Shown: positions 17,878-27,283, counted from the stretch's first letter. The stretch: DNA of 64,000 nt from Pseudomonas persica (GCF_900291015.1 NZ_OLKL01000037.1:47897-111896), one strand, 5' to 3'. Notes: generated from the sequence alone by a model not told the origin. Numbers and translations: made by a program.

Positions 17878-19311
17878 ATGGAACTGCACATTCGCCTGGA
17901 AGGCCGCAAAGGCCTGGCCGACCAGCTTTACCAGCAATTGCGCGCCGGCATCGACAGCGGCCACCTGGCCGCCGGCACCCAACTGCCGCCAAGCCGCCTG
18001 CTGGCAGAGCAGTTGGGCGTATCGCGCAAGACCGTGGCCGAGGCCTATTCCCGGCTGACCTACGACAACCTGCTAAGCGGCGTGGTCGGCCGTGGCACCT
18101 TCATCACCCCGCGCCAGCCGCTGCGCAACAGCGAATCAACCGCCATTCCCCTGGCCGGTGCTGCATCCCTCGAACGCTGGCAGCAGCGCGCCACCGTGCT
18201 GAGCCAACGTCAGCTGGAGGCCCCCTCGCGCTATGACTTCATCGGCGGGGCCTCAAGCAAGGCGCAGTTCCCGTTCGACCAGTGGCGCAGTTGCCTGAAC
18301 TATGCCCTGCGCCGCAGCCAGCACCACCCTGAGCGACAGTTCCCGGCCCAGGGCCTGCCAGAGCTGCGCGAGGCCATCGCCCATCACGTCGCCTACGCCC
18401 GCGGCGTGCATTGCAGCGCCGCCGACCTGCTGGTGTGCAACGGCGCCCAGCAGGCACTGGACCTGATCGCCCGGGTGCTGGTCGAGCCGGGTTGCCAGGT
18501 GGCCATGGAAGACCCCGGCTACCCGCCAGCGCGGCAACTGTTCCTGGCCCTGGGCGCGCGCCTGCAATCGGTACCGGTGGACGATGAAGGCCTGTGCGTG
18601 GAACAGATCGCCGACGGCACGCGGCTGATCTATGTGACACCCTCGCACCAGTTTCCACTGGGCATGCCGATGAGCGAACCACGTCGGCACGCGCTGCTGG
18701 CACGGGCCGCCGAGCTGGGTGCGTTGATCATCGAAGACGACTACGACTGCGAGTTCCGCTACCACGGGCCCGCCTCGGATGCACTACAGCGGCTCGACCG
18801 CCATGGCCTGGTGGCCTATGTGGGGACCTTTTCCAAGACCTTGCTGGCAGAACTGCGCCTGGGCTACGCCGTACTGCCGCCCGCTGTGTCAAGGGCCGCC
18901 TGCGTGGCCAAGCACCTCAGCGACTGGCACAGCCCGACCCTGTTGCAGTGGGCACTGGCGCGGTTTCTCGGCGAAGGCTACCTGAACAAGCACATCCGCC
19001 GTTGCCACGAGGTCTACAGCGCCCGCCGCGAACGCATCCTCGCACGGCTGGGCGGCGACCTAGCGCCGTGGTTCAGCGCCATCCCCGCCAGCGCCGGCTT
19101 CCACCTCAGCGCCCTGGCCAAACCTGGAGTCGATGTCGAGCTGCTGGCCAACCTCGCGCGCAAGGTGGAAGTCGGCCTGTACTCGCTGGCGCCGTTCTTC
19201 AGCGAAGCGCCAGTGCGCCCGGGGCTGTTGCTGGGCTTCGGCGCCATCGAGCTGCTGGACATCGACCCGGCGCTGGACCGGGTGCGCGACACCCTGCAGC
19301 GCCTCAGTTGA
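17878..19311 (+). CDS. MocR/PdxR-type regulator (GntR + aminotransferase)
   Basis: 477 residues. An N-terminal GntR winged helix (LPPSRLLAEQLGVSRKTVAEAY, about residues 38-59) is fused to a type I aminotransferase domain. The latter has the PLP motif IIEDDYDCEFRY and the Schiff-base Lys in YVGTFSKTLLAELRLGYAVLP. Such regulators bind PLP or an amino-acid adduct and control genes for vitamin B6, GABA, taurine or drug export. The convergent MFS/deaminase genes end within its last codons. The target is unknown. The chosen start places the winged helix at the expected distance from the N-terminus. Confidence 0.9.
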   Translation: MELHIRLEGRKGLADQLYQQLRAGIDSGHLAAGTQLPPSRLLAEQLGVSRKTVAEAYSRLTYDNLLSGVVGRGTFITPRQPLRNSESTAIPLAGAASLERWQQRATVLSQRQLEAPSRYDFIGGASSKAQFPFDQWRSCLNYALRRSQHHPERQFPAQGLPELREAIAHHVAYARGVHCSAADLLVCNGAQQALDLIARVLVEPGCQVAMEDPGYPPARQLFLALGARLQSVPVDDEGLCVEQIADGTRLIYVTPSHQFPLGMPMSEPRRHALLARAAELGALIIEDDYDCEFRYHGPASDALQRLDRHGLVAYVGTFSKTLLAELRLGYAVLPPAVSRAACVAKHLSDWHSPTLLQWALARFLGEGYLNKHIRRCHEVYSARRERILARLGGDLAPWFSAIPASAGFHLSALAKPGVDVELLANLARKVEVGLYSLAPFFSEAPVRPGLLLGFGAIELLDIDPALDRVRDTLQRLS

Positions 19312-20500
19312 CCGGCGCGGTCTTGCCCACCACAACCTGGCGGGCAATGGCTGCGGCATAACCGCGTGGGTTGAAGCACGCGGTAACCAGCAGCATCGCC
19401 ACCACGGTCACGGTCAGCAGCGTCCACGAGGCCTGGAAATCGCCGCTCATGTCGCGCAACCAGCCGGTGACGTACGGCACGATGCCGGTGATGATGAAGC
19501 CGATGCCCTGCACGAACGCCGCCAGGCTACCAGCCTCGGCAGGTGTTTTCAGGTGTTCCAGGGTCAGCGTCAGGCTCTGGCTGAAGCAGGCGCCCAGGCC
19601 AAAACCGATCATCGCCACCCACAACCCCGAGGCCGATGTGGGTGCCAGCAGCAGGCCGAGGAAACCCACCAGCTGGATCGCCAACGCCAACCACAGGCCC
19701 GGGCGCCGGTCTGCCCAGCGCCGCAGCAACAGCGGCAGGCCCAGTGCGCCGGCCACCTGGAAGATGGTCATCAGGCCAACCAGGTCGGCGCCGCCCTGGG
19801 CGCTGCCGCCGTGCTCGATGTGATAAGCCGGCAACCAGGCCACCATGCTGGTGTAGCCGCCGTTGATCAAGCCGAAGTACAACGCCAGTAACCAGGCCCG
19901 GCGCCTACCGAACCAGTGCCCGCCGGTGGCACCGGCCAGCTTCGGCGCCGCCTGGCGTGGCCGCAGCACGGCCCAGGCCAGCACCGCCAGCACGGCAGGG
20001 ACCGTCCACAGGCCCAGGCCTGCCTGCCAGTGGCCGAAGTAGCCACTGATGTGCGGCCCGAGCACGGCGGCCAGGCCGCCGCCGCTCATCAGCGCTGCCG
20101 AATACAGGCCCATCGCCCCCGCCAGGCGGCCGGGGAACCAGCGGTTGACCAGCCCCGGCATCATGCCCTGCACTACCGCCACTCCCAGGCCAGCGACCAC
20201 CGCACTGGCAATCAGCGCCCAGGCGCTGTCCAGTTGCAGGCGCCACAGGCAGGCCAGAGCGATGGCAGACAGGCCGGCGAGCATGCCGCCATGTTCGCTG
20301 ATCCAGCGCCGTAACCAAGGTTGCAGCAAGGGCACCAGGCCCATGCACAGCACCGGCAACGCCGTCAGCAAGGCCGCCTGCTGGTAACCCAGGCCGGTGC
20401 TGGCGCGCATGGGTTCGAGCAACGGGCCGATGCTGGTCAGGATCGGCCGCAGGTTCAGTGCCAGCAGCATGACCAGCAACAGGTTCAATGCCGCTCTCAT
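19304..20500 (-). CDS. MFS transporter, CynX/NimT family
   Basis: 398 residues with about 12 hydrophobic helices, an N-terminal LNLRPILTSIGPLL typical of the CynX/NimT group, and the MFS loop RRWADRRPG. It is an inner-membrane transporter of small organic anions, nitroimidazoles or related compounds (family knowledge); the real substrate is unknown. Its start overlaps the stop of the deaminase gene as ATGA, so the two form an operon. A nucleobase-related substrate is a reasonable guess. It converges with and overlaps the MocR gene by 8 bp. Confidence 0.88.
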   Translation of the reverse strand: MRAALNLLLVMLLALNLRPILTSIGPLLEPMRASTGLGYQQAALLTALPVLCMGLVPLLQPWLRRWISEHGGMLAGLSAIALACLWRLQLDSAWALIASAVVAGLGVAVVQGMMPGLVNRWFPGRLAGAMGLYSAALMSGGGLAAVLGPHISGYFGHWQAGLGLWTVPAVLAVLAWAVLRPRQAAPKLAGATGGHWFGRRRAWLLALYFGLINGGYTSMVAWLPAYHIEHGGSAQGGADLVGLMTIFQVAGALGLPLLLRRWADRRPGLWLALAIQLVGFLGLLLAPTSASGLWVAMIGFGLGACFSQSLTLTLEHLKTPAEAGSLAAFVQGIGFIITGIVPYVTGWLRDMSGDFQASWTLLTVTVVAMLLVTACFNPRGYAAAIARQVVVGKTAPVN

Positions 20501-20955
20501 TGTGCGTTGGCCTGTTTCCATTCGATGTACAGACCGGCTTCGCCACTGGGCTTCAGGGGGCGCAGCGGCAGGCTCTGCTGCTGGGGCGGGCGGGCCATCT
20601 GCGCGTATACCGCCGCGGTCGACAAGCCGTAGGGTTCGCCCTCGGCGTTGTCGTAGGCAAACCAGGCCCGCTCGATGCCGCACAGGTGCATGGCCGCCAG
20701 GCACATCGGGCACGGGTGGCCGCTGGCGTAGATTTCGGCGCCATCCAGGCGCGCCTGGCCCAGGGCGTGGCTGGCCTTGCGGATGGCCTGCATCTCGGCG
20801 TGGGCAGTCGGGTCCTGGGTGCTGTGGATCTCGTTGACCGCACGCGCCAGTACCTTTCCCTGGTACACCAGCACGGCGCCGAAGGGCCGGCCACCGGCCT
20901 GAATGTTGGCACGGGCCAGGTCGAGCGCTTCGCGCATGTAGCGTTCTTCGGACAT
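20497..20955 (-). CDS. Nucleoside/guanine deaminase (CMP/dCMP deaminase fold)
   Basis: 152 residues with the zinc-dependent deaminase signature: His52 and catalytic Glu54 in AHAEMQ, and Cys82 and Cys85 in GHPCPMC. The size and the C-terminal extension with AWFAYDNAEGEPYGL resemble GuaD-type guanine deaminases more than the tRNA enzyme TadA. It is a cytoplasmic enzyme that hydrolyses an amino group on a base. It is first in a leftward operon with an MFS transporter (ATGA overlap), which suggests uptake and deamination of a nucleobase or analogue. Confidence 0.88.
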   Translation of the reverse strand: MSEERYMREALDLARANIQAGGRPFGAVLVYQGKVLARAVNEIHSTQDPTAHAEMQAIRKASHALGQARLDGAEIYASGHPCPMCLAAMHLCGIERAWFAYDNAEGEPYGLSTAAVYAQMARPPQQQSLPLRPLKPSGEAGLYIEWKQANAQ

Positions 20956-21153
20956 GAATCGGTTCTCCTATTGCAAGACCTGGTCATTATCCGGCCTTGG
21001 GCGGCCTGGCAGAAATGAAGAGATTGGATGCCTGTCAGTGGCCTGCCAAATGGCCGATTGGCCTCCCGCTTATGCGCGTGATTGGCTATCGGGCAGGCCA
21101 ACGGGCGGCGCTACAGTAGCGTCCATCCCACCCCACACCCTTTGGAGACAGCC

Positions 21154-21591
21154 ATGCACAACCGTATCGAATGGGCCAAACACGCCCCTGAGGCCTACAA
21201 GGCCATGGTCGGCCTGGAGCAGGCCCTGGCCAAGAGCGGCCTGGAGAATTCCCTGCTGGAACTGGTGCGCCTGCGAGCTTCGCAGATCAACGGCTGCGCC
21301 TACTGCGTCAACCTGCACGCTAACGATGCGCGCAAGGCCGGTGAGACCGAGGCACGCCTGCAGACCTTGTGCGTGTGGCAGGAAACCGCCTACTTCACCC
21401 CGCGCGAACGTGCTGCGCTGGCCTGGGTGGAGAGCCTGACCCGGCTGCCCGAGCACGGCGCGCCGCAGGCGGAATATGCGGCCTTGCAGGAACACTTCGA
21501 GCCAGCCGAGGTAGCCAACCTGACCTTGGCAATTGCCACCATCAATGCCTGGAACCGCTTCGGGGTCGGGTTTGCCATGGTGCCGGCCTGA
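21154..21591 (+). CDS. AhpD-like carboxymuconolactone decarboxylase family protein
   Basis: 145 residues with the AhpD-type CxxC motif INGCAYCVNLH (Cys48, Cys51) and His55, then ALAWVESLTRLPEHG and a C-terminal AIATINAWNRFGVGF typical of alkylhydroperoxidase-like small proteins. A role in peroxide or redox metabolism is likely; the physiological partner is unknown. The start at 21154 follows TTTGGAGACA. It is monocistronic, followed by a REP pair. Confidence 0.9.
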   Translation: MHNRIEWAKHAPEAYKAMVGLEQALAKSGLENSLLELVRLRASQINGCAYCVNLHANDARKAGETEARLQTLCVWQETAYFTPRERAALAWVESLTRLPEHGAPQAEYAALQEHFEPAEVANLTLAIATINAWNRFGVGFAMVPA

Positions 21592-21611
21592 TCATTGACC
21601 GGTAGCACCTA

Positions 21612-21711
21612 CGGGCCTCTTCGCGGGTAAACCCGCTCCCACAGGGATCTCACAGAGTCTGAAAGTGGCGCTGTACCTGTGAGAGCGGGTTTACCCGCGA
21701 AGAGGCCGGCA
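21612..21711. repeat. REP pair
   Basis: Inverted REP copies (about 21612-21646 and 21675-21709) differing by one or two bases, between the converging AhpD-like and AraC genes. Confidence 0.8.
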
Positions 21712-21722
21712 CTGGCAACATC

Positions 21723-22733
21723 TCAACGCCCGGCCAACCGCGCCCGGTAGCTTCCGGGGCTTTGCCCGGTCCACTTCTTGAACGCCCGGTGAAACGCACT
21801 GGGTTCCTGGAATCCCGTCTGTTCGGCAATCTCGGCAATGCTCAACTCCCCTTCGCGCAGCCGCTCGAAGGCCATTGCCCGGCGTACCTCATCCTTGATC
21901 TGCTGGTACGAACGCCCCTCCCGCTCCAGCTGCCGGCGGAAAGTACTGGCACTGACCCGCTGCTGCTGCGCCAGCGCCGCCAGCGTCGGCCACTGCCCAT
22001 AGCGCCGCGCCCGCAGGTGTCGGTACACCTCGGCCACCAGCCCGTTCTGGTTGCGAAAGCGAATCACCAGCCCCTGCGGCGCGCTGCGCAGGAAGGTTTT
22101 CAGGGCCGCCAGGTCCTGTACCACCGGCAGGCGCAGGTAGCCGCTGTCGAACTCCACCTCGGTGCGCCCGCTGCCCAGGCGCAAGTCCGGCCCCCACAGC
22201 AGCAGGTCGTCCTCCTGAGCCGGGCGCGACACCGCCAGCTCGGTGCGGTCGATGGCGATCCGCCGCCCGGCCAGCCAGCACAGCATGCCGATCATCAGCA
22301 CCAGGTAGGTTTCCTCGGCATACACCCGGGTCAGCGGGTCGGCAATGCTCGACTGCACGCTGATCAGCGCCCGCCCGCCACGCACCGTCAGGCTGCCGCG
22401 CAAGTCACGCAGGAACAGGCCGAAACCAGCCATGCACTGGCGCAAGGCTTTCTCCAGGTTCGGCTCCAGGATCAGGCCCCGGCAGATCAGGGCGAAACTG
22501 CCCGGCGGCATGCCGTGGCTGTCGAGGCGGAAGAACTCGTCGTCCAGGCGCTGGATCAGCGCCAGCCACAGCTGGGCGAAGGCCTTGGCCGGTACACGGG
22601 CCTGGGGCTGCTCGAGCAGTTGCGGGTCGATGTCCACCGCACGCAGTTGCGCATCGCGTTCGGCGGGGCAGTCGCGCAGGGCATGGAGCATGGCATTGAG
22701 GAAGTACACGGCGACCGAATCGCTATCGCGCAT
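21723..22733 (-). CDS. AraC-family regulator (OruR/ArgR-like, arabinose-binding-like N domain)
   Basis: 336 residues: an N-terminal ligand-sensing domain of the AraC_binding-like (PF12625) type seen in OruR and related Pseudomonas regulators, then a C-terminal AraC double helix-turn-helix with WPTLAALAQQQRVSASTFRRQLEREG and IAEIAEQTGFQEPSAFHRAFKKWTG-type segments. It is divergent from the thiolase operon, so it probably controls it. A TGGCA-N5-TGCCA palindrome lies 26 bp upstream of its start. Confidence 0.9.
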   Translation of the reverse strand: MRDSDSVAVYFLNAMLHALRDCPAERDAQLRAVDIDPQLLEQPQARVPAKAFAQLWLALIQRLDDEFFRLDSHGMPPGSFALICRGLILEPNLEKALRQCMAGFGLFLRDLRGSLTVRGGRALISVQSSIADPLTRVYAEETYLVLMIGMLCWLAGRRIAIDRTELAVSRPAQEDDLLLWGPDLRLGSGRTEVEFDSGYLRLPVVQDLAALKTFLRSAPQGLVIRFRNQNGLVAEVYRHLRARRYGQWPTLAALAQQQRVSASTFRRQLEREGRSYQQIKDEVRRAMAFERLREGELSIAEIAEQTGFQEPSAFHRAFKKWTGQSPGSYRARLAGR

Positions 22734-22758
22734 GGCGGTTTTCGCTGTCTATGCTGAG

Positions 22759-22773
22759 TGGCAAAAAGTGCCA
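22759..22773. promoter_or_regulatory. Palindrome TGGCA-N5-TGCCA, candidate operator
   Basis: A perfect 5+5 inverted repeat in the 168-bp region between the divergent AraC gene and the thiolase operon. The binding protein is unknown; the AraC protein or the TetR protein encoded at 24961 are candidates. Confidence 0.4.
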
Positions 22774-22901
22774 GGTTGTCTGAACAGTTCCGGCATAGGC
22801 TGCAACAGAGCCTTTGCCTAGACTCGGTCCCACTCCGGGATTACCGGCCATTCTCGCAGAGCCTGGCCCCGTCCCGCCATGCCTTCGCAATCGGAGCCCC
22901 T

Positions 22902-24086
22902 ATGAGCGCCGCAGAAATCTACGTCGTCAGTGCCGTCCGTTCAGCCATTGGTGGCTTTGGCGGTTCCCTCAAGGATCTGCCACTGGCCGACCTGGCCAGC
23001 GCCATCACCCGTGCCGCCATCGAGCGCTCGGGCGTGGCCGCCGAGCAAGTCGGCCACCTGGTGATGGGTACGGTGATCCCTACCGAACCGCGTGACGCTT
23101 ACCTGGCCCGCGTAGCGGCAATGAACGCCGGCATCCCCAAGGAGACCCCGGCATTCAACGTCAACCGCCTGTGCGGCTCGGGCCTGCAGGCCATCGTCTC
23201 GGCGGCGCAATGCCTGCTGCTGGGCGACACCGACGTGGCCGTGGCGGCCGGCGCCGAATCCATGAGCCGTGGCCCGTACCTGCTGCCGCAGGCACGCTGG
23301 GGCGCACGCATGGGTGACCTGCAAGGCATCGACTACACCGTCGGCGTGCTGCAGGACCCGTTCGAACACTTCCATATGGGCATCACTGCCGAGAACGTTG
23401 CGGCCAGGCACGGCATTACCCGCGAAATGCAGGACGAACTGGCCCTGACCAGCCAACGCCGCGCCGCTCGCGCCATTGCCGAGGGCCGCTTCGCCAGCCA
23501 GATCGTTCCGCTGGAACTGAAAACCCGCAAGGGCAGCGTGCAGTTCAGCACCGACGAGCATGTGCGTGGCGAGGTGACCGCCGAGCAACTGGCGGGGATG
23601 AAGACCGTGTTCAAGAAAGACGGCACCGTTACCGCCGGCAACGCCAGTGGCATCAACGACGGCGCTGGCAGCCTGGTGCTGGCCAGTGGTGATGCGGTAC
23701 GCCGCCTGGGGCTGAAGCCGCTGGCACGCCTGGTCGGCTACGCCCATGCCGGCGTCGAGCCCGAACTGATGGGCCTAGGCCCGATCCCGGCCACCCGCAA
23801 GGTGCTGGAGAAAACCGGCCTGAAGGTGCAGGACCTGGACGTGATCGAGTCCAACGAAGCCTTCGCCGCCCAGGCCTGCGCCGTGGCCCGCGAACTGGGC
23901 TTCGACCCGGAAAAGGTCAACCCCAATGGCTCGGGCATTTCCCTCGGCCACCCGGTGGGAGCCACCGGCGCGATCATCGCCACCAAGGCCATCCATGAGC
24001 TGCAGCGCATCCAGGGCCGCTACGCCCTGGCCACCATGTGCATCGGCGGTGGCCAAGGCATCGCCGTGATCTTCGAGCGCGTCTGA
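22902..24086 (+). CDS. bktB: Acetyl-CoA acetyltransferase / beta-ketothiolase
   Basis: 394 residues, a complete thiolase: nucleophile Cys91 in NVNRLCGSG, His350 in GHPVGATG and the second catalytic Cys380 in MCIGGGQG. It makes or cleaves 3-ketoacyl-CoA in short-chain beta-oxidation. The start at 22902 is the one that aligns with thiolase N-termini. It is the first gene of an operon with a 3-hydroxyacyl-CoA dehydrogenase (13 bp downstream) and a TetR regulator, so it probably serves degradation of a short or branched acid. The gene name follows the P. putida annotation habit. Confidence 0.92.
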   Translation: MSAAEIYVVSAVRSAIGGFGGSLKDLPLADLASAITRAAIERSGVAAEQVGHLVMGTVIPTEPRDAYLARVAAMNAGIPKETPAFNVNRLCGSGLQAIVSAAQCLLLGDTDVAVAAGAESMSRGPYLLPQARWGARMGDLQGIDYTVGVLQDPFEHFHMGITAENVAARHGITREMQDELALTSQRRAARAIAEGRFASQIVPLELKTRKGSVQFSTDEHVRGEVTAEQLAGMKTVFKKDGTVTAGNASGINDGAGSLVLASGDAVRRLGLKPLARLVGYAHAGVEPELMGLGPIPATRKVLEKTGLKVQDLDVIESNEAFAAQACAVARELGFDPEKVNPNGSGISLGHPVGATGAIIATKAIHELQRIQGRYALATMCIGGGQGIAVIFERV

Positions 24087-24099
24087 GGGAACCTGACAC

Positions 24100-24948
24100 A
24101 TGAACATTGAACAGATTGCCGTGATCGGTGCCGGCACCATGGGCAACGGCATTGCCCAGGTGTGTGCGGTAGCCGGCTACCAGGTGCTGCTGGTGGACGT
24201 TTCCGACGCTGCGCTGGAGCGCGGCGTGGCCACCTTGAGCAAGAACCTCGAGCGCCAGGTCAGCAAAGGCACCCTCGACGCCGACAAGGCGGCAGCCGCC
24301 CGCACGCGCATTCGCACCAGCACCGACTACACCCGGCTGAGCGGCGCGCAACTGGTGATCGAGGCTGCCACCGAGAACCTGCAGCTCAAGCAGCGCATCC
24401 TGCAGCAGGTGGCCGCCAACGTCGCCGGCGACTGCCTGATCGCCACCAACACCTCGTCGCTGTCGGTCACCCAGCTGGCCGCCAGCATCGAGCACCCCGA
24501 GCGTTTCATTGGCGTGCATTTCTTCAACCCGGTGCCGATGATGGCGCTGGTCGAGATCATTCGCGGCTTGCAGACCAGCGACAGCACCTACGCCCAGGCG
24601 CTGGTGGTGACCGAAAAGGTCGGCAAGACCCCGATCACCGCCGGCAACCGCCCGGGCTTCGTGGTCAACCGCATCCTGGTGCCGATGATCAACGAAGCGA
24701 TCTTCGTGCGCCAGGAGGGCCTGGCCAGTGCCGAGGACATCGACACCGGCATGCGCCTGGGCTGCAACCAGCCGATCGGCCCACTGGCCCTGGCCGACCT
24801 GATCGGCCTGGACACCCTGCTGGCGATCATGGAGGCCTTCCATGAAGGCTTCGGCGACAGCAAGTACCGCCCTGCCCCGTTGCTCAAGGAAATGGTCGCG
24901 GCCGGTTGGCTGGGGCGCAAGAGCGGCCGCGGCTTCTTCACCTACTGA
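24100..24948 (+). CDS. hbd: 3-hydroxybutyryl-CoA dehydrogenase
   Basis: 282 residues, the usual length. An N-terminal Rossmann fold has GAGTMGNGIA (10-19) for NAD(P), and the catalytic His140/Glu152 pair lies in GVHFFNPVPMMALVEII. The C-terminal dimer domain has NRPGFVVNRIL. It oxidises 3-hydroxyacyl-CoA to the 3-keto form that the upstream thiolase then cleaves. It is cytoplasmic and lies in the thiolase operon, 12 bp before the TetR gene. Confidence 0.93.
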   Translation: MNIEQIAVIGAGTMGNGIAQVCAVAGYQVLLVDVSDAALERGVATLSKNLERQVSKGTLDADKAAAARTRIRTSTDYTRLSGAQLVIEAATENLQLKQRILQQVAANVAGDCLIATNTSSLSVTQLAASIEHPERFIGVHFFNPVPMMALVEIIRGLQTSDSTYAQALVVTEKVGKTPITAGNRPGFVVNRILVPMINEAIFVRQEGLASAEDIDTGMRLGCNQPIGPLALADLIGLDTLLAIMEAFHEGFGDSKYRPAPLLKEMVAAGWLGRKSGRGFFTY

Positions 24949-24960
24949 GGAGCGAACGCC

Positions 24961-25542
24961 ATGCCCCCGGTCAATGCCGCGATGCGCTGTGCCAACTTTG
25001 AAGAGCGACGTGACCGGGCCATGGCGCTGTTTGCCGAAAAGGGTTTTGGCCAGGTCAGCATGCGCGAGCTGGCGGCCCATGTGGGGCTTACCGCAGGCTC
25101 GCTGTACCATCACTTTCCCAGCAAGCAGGACTTGTTGTACGACCTGATCGAGGAGTTGTACGAGGAGTTGCAGGCCACCCTGGACCAGGGGCGTCGGGCC
25201 ATGGCTCGCGGGGCGTCGGCGTTGAGCTGCCTGATTGCCGCGCACTGGCAGCTGCATGCCGAGCGGCCAATGCAGTTTCGCCTGGCGGAGCGGGACTTCT
25301 GTTGCCTGAACGACGACCAGCAGGCGCGCCTGGCCTTGTTGCGCAAGCGCTATGAGGCGGGGTTGCTGAGGTTGATCGCACCGCAGGCGAAGTTGCAGGG
25401 GCAGGCTCTGGTGGCCACGGCGCATGTGGTGGCGACGCTGCTGAACCAGTTGCCGGGGTTGTTGCAGGCCTTGCCCGAAGAACAGGGGCTGGGGTTGATG
25501 GAAAGCATGCTGGTGGGTGGACTGGAGCGGACCCTGCGCTAG
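24961..25542 (+). CDS. TetR-family regulator of the thiolase operon
   Basis: 193 residues with the TetR helix-turn-helix VSMRELAAHVGLTAGSLYHH (about residues 35-54) and a helical C-terminal ligand domain. It is the third gene of the thiolase/dehydrogenase operon, so it likely represses that operon and responds to an acyl-CoA intermediate (inference). A REP pair with one shortened arm follows. Confidence 0.85.
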   Translation: MPPVNAAMRCANFEERRDRAMALFAEKGFGQVSMRELAAHVGLTAGSLYHHFPSKQDLLYDLIEELYEELQATLDQGRRAMARGASALSCLIAAHWQLHAERPMQFRLAERDFCCLNDDQQARLALLRKRYEAGLLRLIAPQAKLQGQALVATAHVVATLLNQLPGLLQALPEEQGLGLMESMLVGGLERTLR

Positions 25543-25548
25543 CCTGTT

Positions 25549-25634
25549 GCGGCCTCTTCGCGGGTAAACCCGCTCCCACAGGTACGGTGCAATGTTCAAG
25601 GTTTGCACAGTACCCGCGAAAGGGCCTGCGCAGG
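25549..25634. repeat. REP pair with shortened right arm
   Basis: The left arm (about 25549-25582) is complete. The right arm keeps only TACCCGCGAAAGGGCC-type sequence and lacks the middle GTGGGAGCGGGTT part, so the pair cannot form the full hairpin seen at the other sites. Confidence 0.6.
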
Positions 25635-26012
25635 CTAGCGCAGCAGCGACTGGATCTGCTCGTGCAAGGTATCCAGGTCGAACGGCTTGGCCAGGATCGG
25701 TGCCCTGCGGGTGATCGGGCTGCCTGATTCGAGAATCTCCGCCGGATAGCCGCTGATGAAAATCACCTTCAGGTCCGGTCGCAACTTCACCGCCGGTTCG
25801 GCAATCTCCACCCCGGAAATCCCGCCCGGCAAGCGGAAGTCCGTCACCATCAGGTCAAGGTGCGGCTTGCTCGCCAGGATCGCGAACGCTTGCTCGCCAT
25901 CCTCGGCCAGCAGCACGTGGTAGCCCTCACCTGCCAGGTAATCACGCAGAATCATGCGAATCGCCGGTTCGTCCTCGACCACCAGAACCACATCTTGTGC
26001 ATCTTCACTCAT
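25635..26012 (-). CDS. Single-domain response regulator
   Basis: 125 residues, a receiver domain only: acidic cluster VEDE, phospho-acceptor Asp in MVTDFRLPGG, Thr/Ser position ISGYPAE and Lys in LAKPF. It has no output domain, so it probably acts as a phosphate shuttle or sink for the kinases encoded just upstream. It is the last gene of the leftward phosphorelay cluster, 44 bp after the REC-histidine kinase gene. Confidence 0.9.
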   Translation of the reverse strand: MSEDAQDVVLVVEDEPAIRMILRDYLAGEGYHVLLAEDGEQAFAILASKPHLDLMVTDFRLPGGISGVEIAEPAVKLRPDLKVIFISGYPAEILESGSPITRRAPILAKPFDLDTLHEQIQSLLR

Positions 26013-26056
26013 GTCAACGCCTTGAAATACATGCAGCTGGCCATCAGACCCCAGGC

Positions 26057-27283
26057 TCAGGCAGAGGTTGCCCGTAGCTGGTCGTTTTGTTGTTCGCAGG
26101 TTGCCAGTGGCAATTGCAAGGTGAAGTTGGCGCCTTTACCCTCTTCACTCTCGACCAGTATGCGCCCGCCGTGGGCCTGGACGATCTGTTCCGATATGTA
26201 GAGCCCAAGGCCCAACCCACCAATGGCACGCTGGGTGGCGACCCGCTCGAACTGCTGGAAGATGCGCTGCTGGTTGGCCACGCTGATGCCGATGCCGTGG
26301 TCCTGCACCTGCACGCACGCCAGGCCATCCTGCTCGAACACCCGCACCTGCACCGGTTTGCGCTCACCATAACGCAAGGCATTGGACAACAGGTTGGCCA
26401 GCACCTGCTCAATGCGAAATTCGTCCCACTCACCCTGCAGCGGCTCGCAGCGTTGCAACTCGATATGGGTGCCCAATGCTGTGGCCTGGGCAGCAAAGCT
26501 ATCCACCAGGCCACGCACCAACTGGCCAAGGTCGAACGCCTTCGGCCGCAGCGACAGTTTGCCGGTACGGATGCGCGACACATCGAGCATGTCTTCGACC
26601 AGGCGGATCAGGCTGTTGATCTGCCGCTCGTCGCGCTCGACCATGGCCTGCAGTTTGTCGCCGCTGAAGGCGGCGAAGTTGCCGCGCGCCAGGTGCAGCT
26701 TGCGCAGCTGGGTTTCCAGGATCAGGCCATTGAGCGGAGTGCGCACCTCGTGGGACACGATCGACATGAAGTCATCACGCATGCGCACGGCATGCTCCAG
26801 TTCACCCCGTACCGTTTGCAGCTGGGCCAGCAGCAGTTCCTGCTCCTGGCGGCTGCGCTCCAGGGCCTGCAACTGGCGGTCGAGCACCTTGCGCTGGCAG
26901 TACAGGTCGACGAACACCGACACCTTGCTTTTCACCGCCAGGGTGTCGAGCGGCTTGTGCAGAAAGTCCACCGCGCCGCTTTCATAACCCTTGAACGCGT
27001 AGTTCATCTCGCGCCCGGCGGCGGTGACGAACACGATGGGGATGTTGCGGGTCTTTTCCGTGCCGCGCATCAGCTCGGCCAGCTCGAAACCGTTCATGCC
27101 CGGCATCTGCACGTCGAGGATGGCCAGGGCGAACTCGTGCTCGAGCAACAGCGACAACGCTGCCTCGGCCGACTGGGCCTGGTGCACCTCGCGGTCTTCG
27201 CCCTGGATCAGGGCGTCGAGGGCCAGCAGGTTTTCTGGCAGGTCGTCGACGATCAGCAGTTTGGCGATGGTGTGGCTTGGCAT
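26057..27283 (-). CDS. Receiver-histidine kinase (REC-HisKA-HATPase)
   Basis: 408 residues. An N-terminal receiver has Asp57 in AILDVQMPGMNG and Lys110 in LHKPL. A coiled-coil linker (about 125-170) leads to HisKA with His178 in IVSHEVRTPLNG and a HATPase_c domain with NLLSNALRYG, DHGIGI and GGLGLGLYI. It has no membrane segment, so it is a cytoplasmic kinase whose activity is probably set by phosphorylation of its own receiver, perhaps by the upstream hybrid kinase (inference). Its start lies inside the cheB-like gene (31-bp overlap). Confidence 0.92.
   Translation of the reverse strand: MPSHTIAKLLIVDDLPENLLALDALIQGEDREVHQAQSAEAALSLLLEHEFALAILDVQMPGMNGFELAELMRGTEKTRNIPIVFVTAAGREMNYAFKGYESGAVDFLHKPLDTLAVKSKVSVFVDLYCQRKVLDRQLQALERSRQEQELLLAQLQTVRGELEHAVRMRDDFMSIVSHEVRTPLNGLILETQLRKLHLARGNFAAFSGDKLQAMVERDERQINSLIRLVEDMLDVSRIRTGKLSLRPKAFDLGQLVRGLVDSFAAQATALGTHIELQRCEPLQGEWDEFRIEQVLANLLSNALRYGERKPVQVRVFEQDGLACVQVQDHGIGISVANQQRIFQQFERVATQRAIGGLGLGLYISEQIVQAHGGRILVESEEGKGANFTLQLPLATCEQQNDQLRATSA

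Noticed and set aside
22759..22773. Sigma54 promoter before the thiolase operon
   Set aside because: TGGCA is present, but the GG and GC elements are 8 bp apart, not the required 10.
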